This document shows, piece after piece, positions 30,264-38,886 of a DNA stretch of 64,000 nt. The notes beneath the pieces were generated by a model. It was not told the origin of the DNA. It saw only the letters and a program-made list of their open reading frames with translations, and made no database searches. The translations under genes were made by a program, and so were the position numbers. Numbering within the stretch: position 1 is the stretch's first letter; each line of letters opens with the position of its first letter. The DNA is from Bacteroidales bacterium (GTDB taxonomy: Bacteria; Bacteroidota; Bacteroidia; Bacteroidales; UBA1715): the NCBI GenBank assembly GCA_016714605.1, contig JADKDL010000004.1, positions 124,001-188,000 of the forward strand. Direction: 5' to 3'.

Positions 30264-30291
30264 CAAAATTAATTGTATTATTTCATTTCAA
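30264..30291 (-). promoter_or_regulatory. Promoter of the MORN_2 gene
   Basis: The minus strand reads TTG (30291-30289), a 17-base spacer and TAATTTTG (30271-30264), matching the Bacteroidetes -33/-7 pattern. Expected start near 30257, about 34 bases before the ATG. Confidence 0.5.
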
Positions 30292-30472
30292 TCATAAATT
30301 CTTGCTCAATTATACATAAAAGTTTTTAATTATCTACTATTATTGTAATTTAATTGCTAAAAATTAGTTTTATCAGATAAGCAATAGTAATTTTTCTTAT
30401 ATTTTCTGAAAAGTATTTTGCATACATGGTTTATTAGAACGAAATTTATAAAAAAACGAAAAGACTTAATTT

Positions 30473-32635
30473 ATGAATAAAAACAAGAAAGATTTAATAA
30501 AGGAGATTATTACCGTATTTAGACAAAACCCAAAAAAGGTTTTAAATTTCAAACAAGTATCGCATGCTTTAGAGTTAAAGGATGATGCACTAAGAAAAGT
30601 TGTTGAAAATTCATTAAAATCTTTAACAATACAAGAGTTAATAGAGGAGGAGAGTCCCGGTAAATATAAGTTGAAGATTAAAGTAGGTTATATAAACGGA
30701 ATAGTTGATATGACAGCTTCAGGTTCTGCTTATATTGTATCTAAAGAAATTGAAGACGATGTATTCATAGCACAGCAAAATCTAAATCATGCACTTAATG
30801 GTGATGAAGTAAAGGTTTATTTGTTTCCGAAGTCAAATAAAAGCAGACCAGAAGGAGAAGTTGTAGAGATACTAAAAGAAGGTAAACGATCTTTTGTGGG
30901 CATATTAGAAAAGTCTAAGAATTATGCTTTTGCTGTTATCGAAAATAAATCAATGCCTTATGATATTTTTATACCTGAATCAAATCTTGGAAATGCTCAA
31001 GATGGACAGAAGGTTATTGTAAAAATAACTGAGTGGCCTCAGAAAGCAAAAAATCCTATTGGTCAAATTACCGATGTTTTGGGCGAACCAGGGGTTAATG
31101 AGACAGAAATGCATGCAATTTTAGCAGAATTTGGGTTACCTTATCATTTTCCAAAACATGTAGATGAAGTAGCTGAAAAAATATCTGATAAAATTACAGC
31201 CGAGGAAATTGCAAAAAGATGGGATTTTAGAAACGTTACAACTTTCACAATAGATCCGGTTGACGCAAAGGATTTTGATGACGCACTTTCACTCAGAAAA
31301 CTTGAAAATGGTTTATGGGAAGTTGGGGTGCATATTGCTGATGTAACTCATTATATGGATGAAGGCGGTATTATTGACATGGAAGGACAGACTAGAGCAA
31401 CATCAGTTTATTTAGTTGACAGGGTAGTACCTATGCTTCCTGAGCGATTGTCGAATTTCTTATGTTCGTTGAGACCACATGAAGAAAAATTATGTTTTTC
31501 GGCTGTTTTTCAACTTGATGACAATGCTGATATAAAGAAAGAATGGTTTGGAAGAACTGTAATTTATTCTGATAGAAGATTTTCTTACGAAGAGGCTCAA
31601 GAAGTTATTGAGACAGGAAAAGGAGATTTAAAAGAAGAAATCTTTACACTTGATGCTTTAGCTAAAAAGTTGAGAAAGAAGCGTTTTGATGATGGAGCAA
31701 TAGGTTTTGAACGAAAAGAAGTAAAATTCAATATCGATGAAAATGGAAAACCACTAGGTGTTTTTTTCAAAGAATCGAAAGATGCAAATAAACTTATTGA
31801 AGAGTTTATGTTATTGGCAAACAAAAGAGTAGCCGAATTTGTTGGTAAAAAAGAAAATGCTAAAACATTTGTTTATAGAATCCATGACGAACCAGATTTA
31901 CAAAAGCTATCAGATTTTGCTAAGTTTATTAAGCTATTTGGATATTCAATAAATGCTAAGAGTAAAAAATCTACGTCAAAATCAATAAACGAGTTGTTGG
32001 ATAATCTTGAAGGTAAAAAAGAGCGTAATATACTTGAAACATTGGCAGTTCGTACAATGGCGAAAGCAGTATATTCGACACAAAATATCGGACATTATGG
32101 TTTGGCTTTTGACCATTACACACATTTTACTTCACCAATTAGAAGATATCCTGATGTTATGGTACACCGTTTACTTGCACGATATCTAGATAATAAAAAA
32201 TCTGCTAATCAAGAAGAGTACGAAGACCTATGTAAACATAGCTCAGATATGGAACAAAAATCTGCATTGGCCGAACGTGCTTCAATCAAATATAAGCAAG
32301 TAGAGTTCATGAAAGACAAGGTAGGAGAGATATATACCGGAGTTATTTCAGGCGTTACAGAATGGGGCTTATATGTAGAAATAATAGAGAATCAATGCGA
32401 AGGTATGATTTCTGTTCGTGATTTAGATGATGACCAATATATAATTGATGAAAGAAATTATTGCTTTAGAGGAAAATTTACCAATAAAGTATATGCTTTA
32501 GGCGATGAAATAACTATTAAAATTGCCGCAGCTAATTTAGCTAAAAAGCAATTAGATTTTGTTTTGGAAGGTCATGTTAATCAAGAAAAGAAGGGAGAAT
32601 TTAAAGGGGATAAAAAAGATAGAAGAAAGAAATAA
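30473..32635 (+). CDS. rnr: Ribonuclease R
   Basis: 720 residues. N-terminal winged-helix-like segment (residues 1-70), cold-shock domains, the RNB catalytic domain with the acidic metal-binding cluster IDPVDAKDFDDALSL, and a C-terminal S1 domain (IYTGVISGVTEWGLYVEII) with a lysine-rich tail. It is a 3'-5' exoribonuclease that degrades structured RNA. The frame is intact through its 2.1 kb, in contrast to several neighbours. Confidence 0.95.
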   Translation: MNKNKKDLIKEIITVFRQNPKKVLNFKQVSHALELKDDALRKVVENSLKSLTIQELIEEESPGKYKLKIKVGYINGIVDMTASGSAYIVSKEIEDDVFIAQQNLNHALNGDEVKVYLFPKSNKSRPEGEVVEILKEGKRSFVGILEKSKNYAFAVIENKSMPYDIFIPESNLGNAQDGQKVIVKITEWPQKAKNPIGQITDVLGEPGVNETEMHAILAEFGLPYHFPKHVDEVAEKISDKITAEEIAKRWDFRNVTTFTIDPVDAKDFDDALSLRKLENGLWEVGVHIADVTHYMDEGGIIDMEGQTRATSVYLVDRVVPMLPERLSNFLCSLRPHEEKLCFSAVFQLDDNADIKKEWFGRTVIYSDRRFSYEEAQEVIETGKGDLKEEIFTLDALAKKLRKKRFDDGAIGFERKEVKFNIDENGKPLGVFFKESKDANKLIEEFMLLANKRVAEFVGKKENAKTFVYRIHDEPDLQKLSDFAKFIKLFGYSINAKSKKSTSKSINELLDNLEGKKERNILETLAVRTMAKAVYSTQNIGHYGLAFDHYTHFTSPIRRYPDVMVHRLLARYLDNKKSANQEEYEDLCKHSSDMEQKSALAERASIKYKQVEFMKDKVGEIYTGVISGVTEWGLYVEIIENQCEGMISVRDLDDDQYIIDERNYCFRGKFTNKVYALGDEITIKIAAANLAKKQLDFVLEGHVNQEKKGEFKGDKKDRRKK

Positions 32636-32709
32636 TTTTTTTTGATTTATATTACTGATAATTAAATAATTAGAAAATAAATTAAAAAAAACTAAAAAAT
32701 AATTACCAA

Positions 32710-32743
32710 TTTGCTATTAATGTTAATATTTTTTATATATTTG
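32710..32743 (+). promoter_or_regulatory. Promoter of the tRNA operon
   Basis: TTTG (32710-32713), a 22-base spacer and TATATTTG (32736-32743). Transcription should start near 32750, about five bases before the first tRNA. Confidence 0.7.
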
Positions 32744-32754
32744 CAACCGCAATT

Positions 32755-32827
32755 GCGAGAGTAGCTCAGTTGGTAGAGCATAACCTTGCCAAGGTTAGGG
32801 TCGCGGGTTCGAATCCCGTCTTCCGCT
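32755..32827 (+). tRNA. tRNA-Gly (anticodon GCC), copy 1, acceptor stem mismatch
   Basis: 73 bases, cloverleaf with D arm GCTC/GAGC, anticodon loop CTTGCCAAG and T arm GGGTTCGAATCCC. The 5' acceptor strand is GCGAGAG but the 3' strand is CTTCCGC, which leaves an A-C mismatch at pair 4-69 and G-U at 5-68. The 3' strand would pair perfectly with GCGGAAG. Copy 2 has GCGAGAG with a matching 3' strand. Confidence 0.9.
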
Positions 32828-32867
32828 CTAAGTGGTTCTTTAAAATATTGAAATAGCATATAGTAAT

Positions 32868-32940
32868 GCGAGAGTAGCTCAGTTGGTAGAGCATAACCTT
32901 GCCAAGGTTAGGGTCGCGGGTTCGAATCCCGTCTCTCGCT
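32868..32940 (+). tRNA. tRNA-Gly (anticodon GCC), copy 2
   Basis: 73 bases, identical to copy 1 except for the 3' acceptor strand CTCTCGC, which pairs perfectly with GCGAGAG. It is separated from copy 1 by 40 bases. The discriminator base is T and CCA is not encoded. Confidence 0.95.
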
Positions 32941-32957
32941 CATTGAAGATTCCACCT

Positions 32958-33042
32958 GCCTGGGTGGCGGAATTGGTAGACGCGCAGGACTTAAAATCCT
33001 GTGGTCATTACGACCGTGCGGGTTCGATTCCCGCCCTAGGTA
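32958..33042 (+). tRNA. tRNA-Leu (anticodon TAA)
   Basis: 85 bases with the long variable arm of class II tRNAs. The anticodon stem-loop reads AGGACTTAAAATCCT with anticodon TAA, and the T arm is GCGGGTTCGATTCCCGC. The acceptor pairs GCCTGGG with CCTAGGT using two G-U pairs. CCA is not encoded. Confidence 0.93.
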
Positions 33043-33045
33043 CAT

Positions 33046-33078
33046 AAACCCTGTCAACTTTTGTTGATGGGGTTTTTT
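33046..33078 (+). terminator. Terminator of the tRNA operon
   Basis: Thirteen-base-pair stem (33046-33058 with 33063-33075, two G-U pairs) and loop TTTT, followed by a T run. It starts four bases after the tRNA-Leu end. Confidence 0.85.
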
Positions 33079-33466
33079 GTTTTTAATTATTCAAGAATAA
33101 ATACTATTGTTTAATCAACAATAATATGATTTATAGTGGATTTAGCCGATAATTTAGCACATTTCACTTTTCCTTGACGAGAACAGTAATGTTAAGTATT
33201 AAAGTAAAATTGGCTTATTGGAGAAATAAAAAAGAGGGAGACTTTCGCTATTGAACATCTGCGCTATATAAAAAATATAGTATCTCTATAAATCTTAAAC
33301 TATTGTTGCTTACATGTTGCAGGATATATATTACTAATGAAAATTATATTATTCTTTTCATTAGTATTATAGTTTAAACTTCCATCAGGATAATCACTTG
33401 GGGAAAGTACTTTAAGCCTGATTATTTAAAGTAGTTGATTTTTAAAGCATCATTTTAAAAACGATT
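33079..33466. other. Intergenic region after the tRNA operon
   Basis: 388 bases between the tRNA terminator and the 3' end of pyrF (minus strand). I see no reading frame, promoter pair or repeat that I can support. Confidence 0.4.
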
Positions 33467-34288
33467 CTAACCTAACCGGCTAAGATAACCGGACATTTCT
33501 AGTTGCATTTCTTTGGCAGCTTCTCTAGCTTTTTCTGCAAAAAATTCAGTAGAATCGGCATAAATAATCGCTCTTGATGAGTTTACAAGTAAGCCACAAT
33601 CACTGTTCATTCCATATTTCACAACTTCGGCAAGACTTCCGCCTTGAGCACCAACTCCGGGAACAAGTAAAAAATGCTTTGGTATGAGTTTTCTAATGTC
33701 ACTTAGCATTTCTGCTTTTGTGGCTCCCACTACATACATCATGTTTTGCTCATTGCCCCATGTAGCCGATTTTTTAATAACCTTTTCAAACAACATTTCG
33801 TCATTTTCTTTATTATATTGAAAATCAAATGCTCCTTTGTTAGATGTTAAAGCAAGTAAGATAACCCATTTATTATTGAATCCAAGAAAAGGACTTACGC
33901 TATCTTCTCCCATATAAGGGGCAACGGTAATAGAATCGAAGGGCATATTCTCAAAAAATGCTTTGGCATATCTTTCTGAGGTATTTCCAATATCACCTCG
34001 TTTGGCATCTGCAATAAGGAATATATCAGGGTAATTGGTTCTTATATATTCTACCGTTTTCTCCAGACTTATCCAACCTTTTACACCATAACATTCATAA
34101 AATGCAATATTTGGTTTGTATGCTATTGTATATTCTGCGGTTGCATCAACTATTTGTTTGTTGAATTCAAAAATAGGATATTCAGTGTTTTTTAAATGAG
34201 CTGGAATTTTATCTAAATCTGTATCTAAACCAACACATAAAAAACTCTTTTTTTTCTTGATATTAGCAACTAATTCTTGATATTTCAT
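33467..34288 (-). CDS. pyrF: Orotidine 5'-phosphate decarboxylase
   Basis: 273 residues, the longer type 2 form of OMP decarboxylase. The catalytic cluster is in IADAKRGDIGNTSERYAKAFF (Lys and Asp of DxKRGDI). Phosphate binding is by VPGVGAQGGSL. It performs the final step of UMP synthesis. It lies 33 bases after prfA in the same direction and probably ends an operon with the PorE-like gene, purM and prfA. Confidence 0.95.
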   Translation of the reverse strand: MKYQELVANIKKKKSFLCVGLDTDLDKIPAHLKNTEYPIFEFNKQIVDATAEYTIAYKPNIAFYECYGVKGWISLEKTVEYIRTNYPDIFLIADAKRGDIGNTSERYAKAFFENMPFDSITVAPYMGEDSVSPFLGFNNKWVILLALTSNKGAFDFQYNKENDEMLFEKVIKKSATWGNEQNMMYVVGATKAEMLSDIRKLIPKHFLLVPGVGAQGGSLAEVVKYGMNSDCGLLVNSSRAIIYADSTEFFAEKAREAAKEMQLEMSGYLSRLG

Positions 34289-34321
34289 CGTTTTTATTCT
34301 ATTTATATAAAAATTAATGGC

Positions 34322-35401
34322 TTACAGACTGTCTTTTAATCGTTCTGTATTTTCTTCCATTATCAGTTTGTCAATTATTTCCTGAATTTCACCATCAACA
34401 ACTGCTGCAAGATTATATAAAGTTAGATTTATTCTATGGTCGGTAATTCGACCTTGTGGGTAATTATATGTTCTTATTTTGTCAGAACGGTCTCCACTAC
34501 CTACAAGAGATTTTCTATGTGCTGATATTGCTTCGTGCTGTTTTTTAAGCTCTTTTTCATATAATCTGGAACGCAAAACTTTTAACGCCTGATCGTAGTT
34601 GGCATGTTGAGAACGACCGTCTTGGCATTCTACAACAGTATTTGTAGGAAGATGCGTCAATCTAATAGCCGATTCTGTTTTATTTATATGCTGACCACCT
34701 GCACCAGATGCTCTAAAGGTATCTTTTCGTATATCGCCCATATTCATTACAAAATCAATCTCCTCAGCTTCTGGTAGCACTGCTACAGTTGCTGCTGATG
34801 TATGAACTCTGCCTTGTGATTCAGTTTGAGGGACTCTTTGTACCCTGTGCACACCCGATTCGTATTTAAGTTCACCATAAACACCATCTCCTTCAACAGT
34901 TACAATAACTTCTTTGAATCCGCCCGAAGTACCTTCTGTGCAAGAATTCAAAGACATTTTCCAATTTTTTTTCTCAATAAATTTAGAGTACATTCTAAAC
35001 AAATCTCCTGCAAAAATTGAAGCTTCATCGCCTCCAGAACCTGCTCTAATTTCCAATATTGCATTTTTATTGTCGTTAGGATCTTTAGGAATCAATAGAA
35101 TTTTAATTATCTCTTCCATTTCAGGAATTTTATTTTCTATATCATCAAGTTCATATCTAGCCATATCCCTCAGTTCTTGGTCTGATTCTAGTTCTAGTAT
35201 TTGTTTTGATGCCTCTCTGTTTTCTACAAGGTTTTTGTATTCTTTAAAGGCTATAACAATTTTTTCTAAATTTCTATATTCTCTGTTTAGAACAACATAT
35301 TTTTTTTGATCAGCAATAATACTTGGATCTGAAATTTGCTGCGATAGTTCTTCAAATTTTAAACGTAAGGTTTCTAATCGGTCTATTAAATTATTACTCA
35401 T
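34322..35401 (-). CDS. prfA: Peptide chain release factor 1
   Basis: 359 residues. The GGQ peptidyl-tRNA hydrolysis motif is at residues 235-237 (ASGAGGQHINKTES). The stop-codon tripeptide region is RVPQTESQGRVHTS, with PQT at 191-193 where RF1 has P-x-T. It recognises UAA and UAG. It sits between purM and pyrF, with 68 and 33 base gaps. Confidence 0.96.
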   Translation of the reverse strand: MSNNLIDRLETLRLKFEELSQQISDPSIIADQKKYVVLNREYRNLEKIVIAFKEYKNLVENREASKQILELESDQELRDMARYELDDIENKIPEMEEIIKILLIPKDPNDNKNAILEIRAGSGGDEASIFAGDLFRMYSKFIEKKNWKMSLNSCTEGTSGGFKEVIVTVEGDGVYGELKYESGVHRVQRVPQTESQGRVHTSAATVAVLPEAEEIDFVMNMGDIRKDTFRASGAGGQHINKTESAIRLTHLPTNTVVECQDGRSQHANYDQALKVLRSRLYEKELKKQHEAISAHRKSLVGSGDRSDKIRTYNYPQGRITDHRINLTLYNLAAVVDGEIQEIIDKLIMEENTERLKDSL

Positions 35402-35469
35402 ATAATTAATTGGTTATAAAATCTTTTTTTATGATATATCGTTATTTATATAAAATCCTATTTTAATTT

Positions 35470-36639
35470 CTAATATTCAAAAGTACCATAAGGACTTTCT
35501 ATTGTAAGCTTTTTAGATTCACTTTTTTTGCAATACCCAACTATTTGAGCATCTATATTATATTTATTTGAAATAGAAATCAATTCTTGAACAATTTCTT
35601 CAGGTACATACAATTCAAATCTATGTCCCATATTAAAAACTTTGTACATTTCTTTCCAATCGGTATTTGATTCATTTTTGATAATTGAAAACAAGGGTGG
35701 GACAGGGAAAAGGTTGTTTTTTACAACATGAAGATTGTCAATAAAATGAAGTATTTTTGTTTGAGCACCTCCCGAACAATGAACCATTCCATGTATATTT
35801 TTTCTATGCGATTTAAGTATTTCATTAATTACCGGTGCATACGTTCTTGTTGGTGAAAGAACAAGTTTACCGGCATCAATATTTAGATTTTCAATTTTTT
35901 GAGTAAGTGAATAGCTTCCCGAATAAACAAGATGCTTAGGGATTGCACTATCATAACTTTCAGGATATTTATCAGCAAGATAGTTTGCAAAAACATCATG
36001 ACGAGCCGATGTAAGTCCGTTACTGCCCATGCCTCCGTTATAGCTGTTTTCATAGCTAGCTTGTCCGTATGATGCCAAACCTACAATTACATCTCCATCT
36101 TGAATTGTGTGATTTGAAATAATGTTTTCCCTTTTCATTCTGCAAGTAACAGTAGAGTCTACAATTATTGTTCTTACTAAATCGCCCACATCGGCAGTTT
36201 CTCCGCCTGTTGAATAAATAGTAATACCATTGTCTCTTAATTCTGCCAAAAGCTCCTCAGTACCGTTTATTATTGCTGATATTACTTCACCGGGAATTAG
36301 ATTTTTATTTCTACCTATTGTAGACGAAACGAGAATATTTTCTACTGCGCCAACACAAAGTAAATCATCAAGATTCATAATAATTGCATCTTGTGCAATG
36401 CCTTTCCAAACATTTAAATCGCCTGTTTCTTTCCAATACAAATACGCTAATGCTGATTTGGTGCCAGCACCATCGGCATGCATTATATTACAATATGCTT
36501 CATCGCCCGAAAGATAATCTGGTGTAATTTTGCAGAAAGCTTTTGGGTATAAACCTTTATCAACTTTTTTTATTGCATTATGTACATCTTCTTTAGAGGC
36601 AGACACACCTCTTTGGCTATATCGGTCTATTGTGGTCAT
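35470..36639 (-). CDS. purM: Phosphoribosylformylglycinamidine cyclo-ligase (AIR synthase)
   Basis: 389 residues, longer than the ~345 of enterobacterial PurM, as is usual in Bacteroidetes. N-terminal AIRS domain with HADGAGTKSALAYLY and NLDDLLCVGA; C-terminal domain with GMVHCSGGAQTKIL. It makes AIR in purine synthesis. It lies 68 bases after the PorE-like gene in the same direction. Confidence 0.93.
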   Translation of the reverse strand: MTTIDRYSQRGVSASKEDVHNAIKKVDKGLYPKAFCKITPDYLSGDEAYCNIMHADGAGTKSALAYLYWKETGDLNVWKGIAQDAIIMNLDDLLCVGAVENILVSSTIGRNKNLIPGEVISAIINGTEELLAELRDNGITIYSTGGETADVGDLVRTIIVDSTVTCRMKRENIISNHTIQDGDVIVGLASYGQASYENSYNGGMGSNGLTSARHDVFANYLADKYPESYDSAIPKHLVYSGSYSLTQKIENLNIDAGKLVLSPTRTYAPVINEILKSHRKNIHGMVHCSGGAQTKILHFIDNLHVVKNNLFPVPPLFSIIKNESNTDWKEMYKVFNMGHRFELYVPEEIVQELISISNKYNIDAQIVGYCKKSESKKLTIESPYGTFEY

Positions 36640-36707
36640 TACTTTTTTTTAAATAAAAAAGGTGAAAATAATTAATTAGTGTAGTATAAAAGAAGCTTGC
36701 AGCAAAG

Positions 36708-38681
36708 CTAATTTTCGAAATTAGAAGAGAGTACTTTTAGTTCGGTACGTCTATTAATTTGATGAGCAATTTCTTTCTGATTTGCCGGTAAACTTTCAAT
36801 GAATGCTTTAGTGAGCAATTGACCCTCTCTTAAGAAAGTATATTGTAAAGCATTCTTTTTATCTACCGTTTTTGGTGAAGATTCGCCATAACCTTTCGCT
36901 ACCAACCTTTTGGCTTCAATACCTTTTATTATGAGGTAATCTACAACAGATTGAGCTCTTTTCTGAGACAATTCAATATTTGAAATTCTTCCTGGTCGGT
37001 AGTCGGTATGTGAACTCAACTCAATAACAATTTCAGGGTTATCGTTGAGTATATCAATTAGTTTTTCAAGTGCAACAATAGACTCCGGTCTTAACTCCCA
37101 TTTACCCACATCATACATAATATTTGGTATTTCTACAGGCAAATCAACCGTTGTCATGTAAATAGGAATATCAAAATCTTTATCATCTTCAAGCCCATCG
37201 GTGGTTAATTTTCCTTTCCCATTAAGAAAACCTTTTTTTGATGCAAGAATTATATAATTTGTTCCGGGTTTCAACTTAAAGGTATATTCACCCTTAGAAT
37301 TTGTCGTTGTCTCAAGCGAAGCTCCATCATTACCAATGAGTCTAACTTTTGCATCGGCAATAGGTGAATCTTTGAGTTCATCAAGTACTTTACCTTTAAC
37401 ATTAAATGTAAGGGGAGGAAGCACAAAATGAAATATATCATCTTGACCAATTGAGGCTTTTCTATTTGATGAAAAATATCCGCGCTCTTCGTTTTCTTCA
37501 AAACAAATTCCGAAATCATCAGCCGGTGAATTGAGGGGATACATCAAGTTAACAAGTTGTTCTTTCCCTTTGGGGTCTTTATTCACACGAAAAAGGTCTA
37601 AACCACCCATGCCATGATGTCCATTTGAAGCAAAGAACAAAACATCATCATGTCTTATATATGGAAATTTCTCATGACCTTCTGAATTGACAATATTTCC
37701 GGCATTTACAGGAGCACTCCAGTCAGCATCTTTAGATTCTCTTTGTATGTACCAAATATCAAAGCCACCTTGTCCACCTTTAAGATTTGAAGTAAAGTAC
37801 AGCTTCAATCCATCTTTTGAAAGTGAAGGATGAGCAAAATCAACCGTATCTTTTTTATCATATTCAATAGGAACTTCGTCGGGTTTGCTCCATGAGTCGC
37901 CAAGGTATTGAGAAACCAATAGTTTACAAGGAGATGCTTTTTTTTCTGAATATTCGCAACGAGTCAAAAGCATAGCAGAAAAGTCGGCATTGAAGGTACA
38001 AACACCTTCTTCGTTTTCAGTGTTTATAGTATTTTCTAATTGATATGGCTGACTCCATGACCCTTTAGTATCTTTACTGCTTGAGAATAAATCGGCAAAA
38101 CTTTGACCAGTACCACCATGTATTTTATCTCCATTAGCCCCGGCTCTACACGATGAAAAATATAATATTGTAGCATCTTTATTACCTGGCATCGGACTAT
38201 AGTCGCTATTTTCCGAATTTAAATAAGCCACATTTGTTACTTGATATTTTGTAGGGTTCTCTGTCCATTTAATTGCTATTCTGCAAGAACGAATCATTTT
38301 ATCTGTTCTTGCATCAGAGGGAATTAATTTTTTATATTTTTCATAATTCTCAAGAGCCTCTTGATATTTTTCATTCATAAGCAGAGCATCTGCACAATAA
38401 AGAAACACTTGGGGTTCATCAAATTGTAGTTCAATTGCTTTTGACAACCATAATTCTGCCATATCAGAGCGAGATAATTGTCTGTAGCAATAGCCTGTTT
38501 GAAAAGCAATCTTAGCTTTTAATTTAGGTTCATCAGCCAGTCTGCTATATGCACTTTTTAGTAGCTGTGTAGCAGTATAGTATTCTGATGCATCAAAAGC
38601 ATTCTGAGCTTTTTCTATGTATTTCTGAGAAAAAAGTCCAAAGGGCAATAATAGTAATAGGGGTAGTATATATCTAATCAT
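36708..38681 (-). CDS. PorE-like TPR/PD40/regulatory/OmpA-domain outer-membrane protein
   Basis: 657 residues: signal peptide (MIRYILPLLLLLPFGLFSQ), TPR repeats at about 20-150, a PD40/WD40-like beta-propeller at about 160-415 with blades such as LYFTSNLKGGQGGFDIWY, a carboxypeptidase-regulatory-like domain at about 425-505, and a C-terminal OmpA domain with peptidoglycan-binding residues in SSHTDYR and NIELSQKRA. This domain order equals that of PorE, a peptidoglycan-anchored part of the type IX secretion system, but paralogs of unknown role are common. A promoter overlaps its start, and purM, prfA and pyrF follow. Confidence 0.85.
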   Translation of the reverse strand: MIRYILPLLLLLPFGLFSQKYIEKAQNAFDASEYYTATQLLKSAYSRLADEPKLKAKIAFQTGYCYRQLSRSDMAELWLSKAIELQFDEPQVFLYCADALLMNEKYQEALENYEKYKKLIPSDARTDKMIRSCRIAIKWTENPTKYQVTNVAYLNSENSDYSPMPGNKDATILYFSSCRAGANGDKIHGGTGQSFADLFSSSKDTKGSWSQPYQLENTINTENEEGVCTFNADFSAMLLTRCEYSEKKASPCKLLVSQYLGDSWSKPDEVPIEYDKKDTVDFAHPSLSKDGLKLYFTSNLKGGQGGFDIWYIQRESKDADWSAPVNAGNIVNSEGHEKFPYIRHDDVLFFASNGHHGMGGLDLFRVNKDPKGKEQLVNLMYPLNSPADDFGICFEENEERGYFSSNRKASIGQDDIFHFVLPPLTFNVKGKVLDELKDSPIADAKVRLIGNDGASLETTTNSKGEYTFKLKPGTNYIILASKKGFLNGKGKLTTDGLEDDKDFDIPIYMTTVDLPVEIPNIMYDVGKWELRPESIVALEKLIDILNDNPEIVIELSSHTDYRPGRISNIELSQKRAQSVVDYLIIKGIEAKRLVAKGYGESSPKTVDKKNALQYTFLREGQLLTKAFIESLPANQKEIAHQINRRTELKVLSSNFEN

Positions 38682-38685
38682 AAAA

Positions 38686-38715
38686 CAAAATTACTGCATT
38701 TTTTTTATTTTCAAA
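38686..38715 (-). promoter_or_regulatory. Promoter of the PorE-like gene, leaderless
   Basis: The minus strand reads TTTG (38715-38712), an 18-base spacer and TAATTTTG (38693-38686). The last base of the -7 box is five bases from the ATG, so transcription would start at or next to the start codon (38681). Confidence 0.6.
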
Positions 38716-38886
38716 TATCATTTTCAATTCTCAATACAATTTATGTTTTTTTAATCAAAAAAACTTTTTATTTCATTAATGATTTTTTGTGTTGATTATA
38801 TTATTTGAACATAAAAAAAATTGATATTAGTTTATTGAAAATTTAATAAATATTACTGCGAATGCTGAATATAATTACTAAATAAT

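Noticed and set aside
34826..35309. Plus-strand frames over prfA
   Set aside because: Antisense to a complete release factor with GGQ and PxT motifs.
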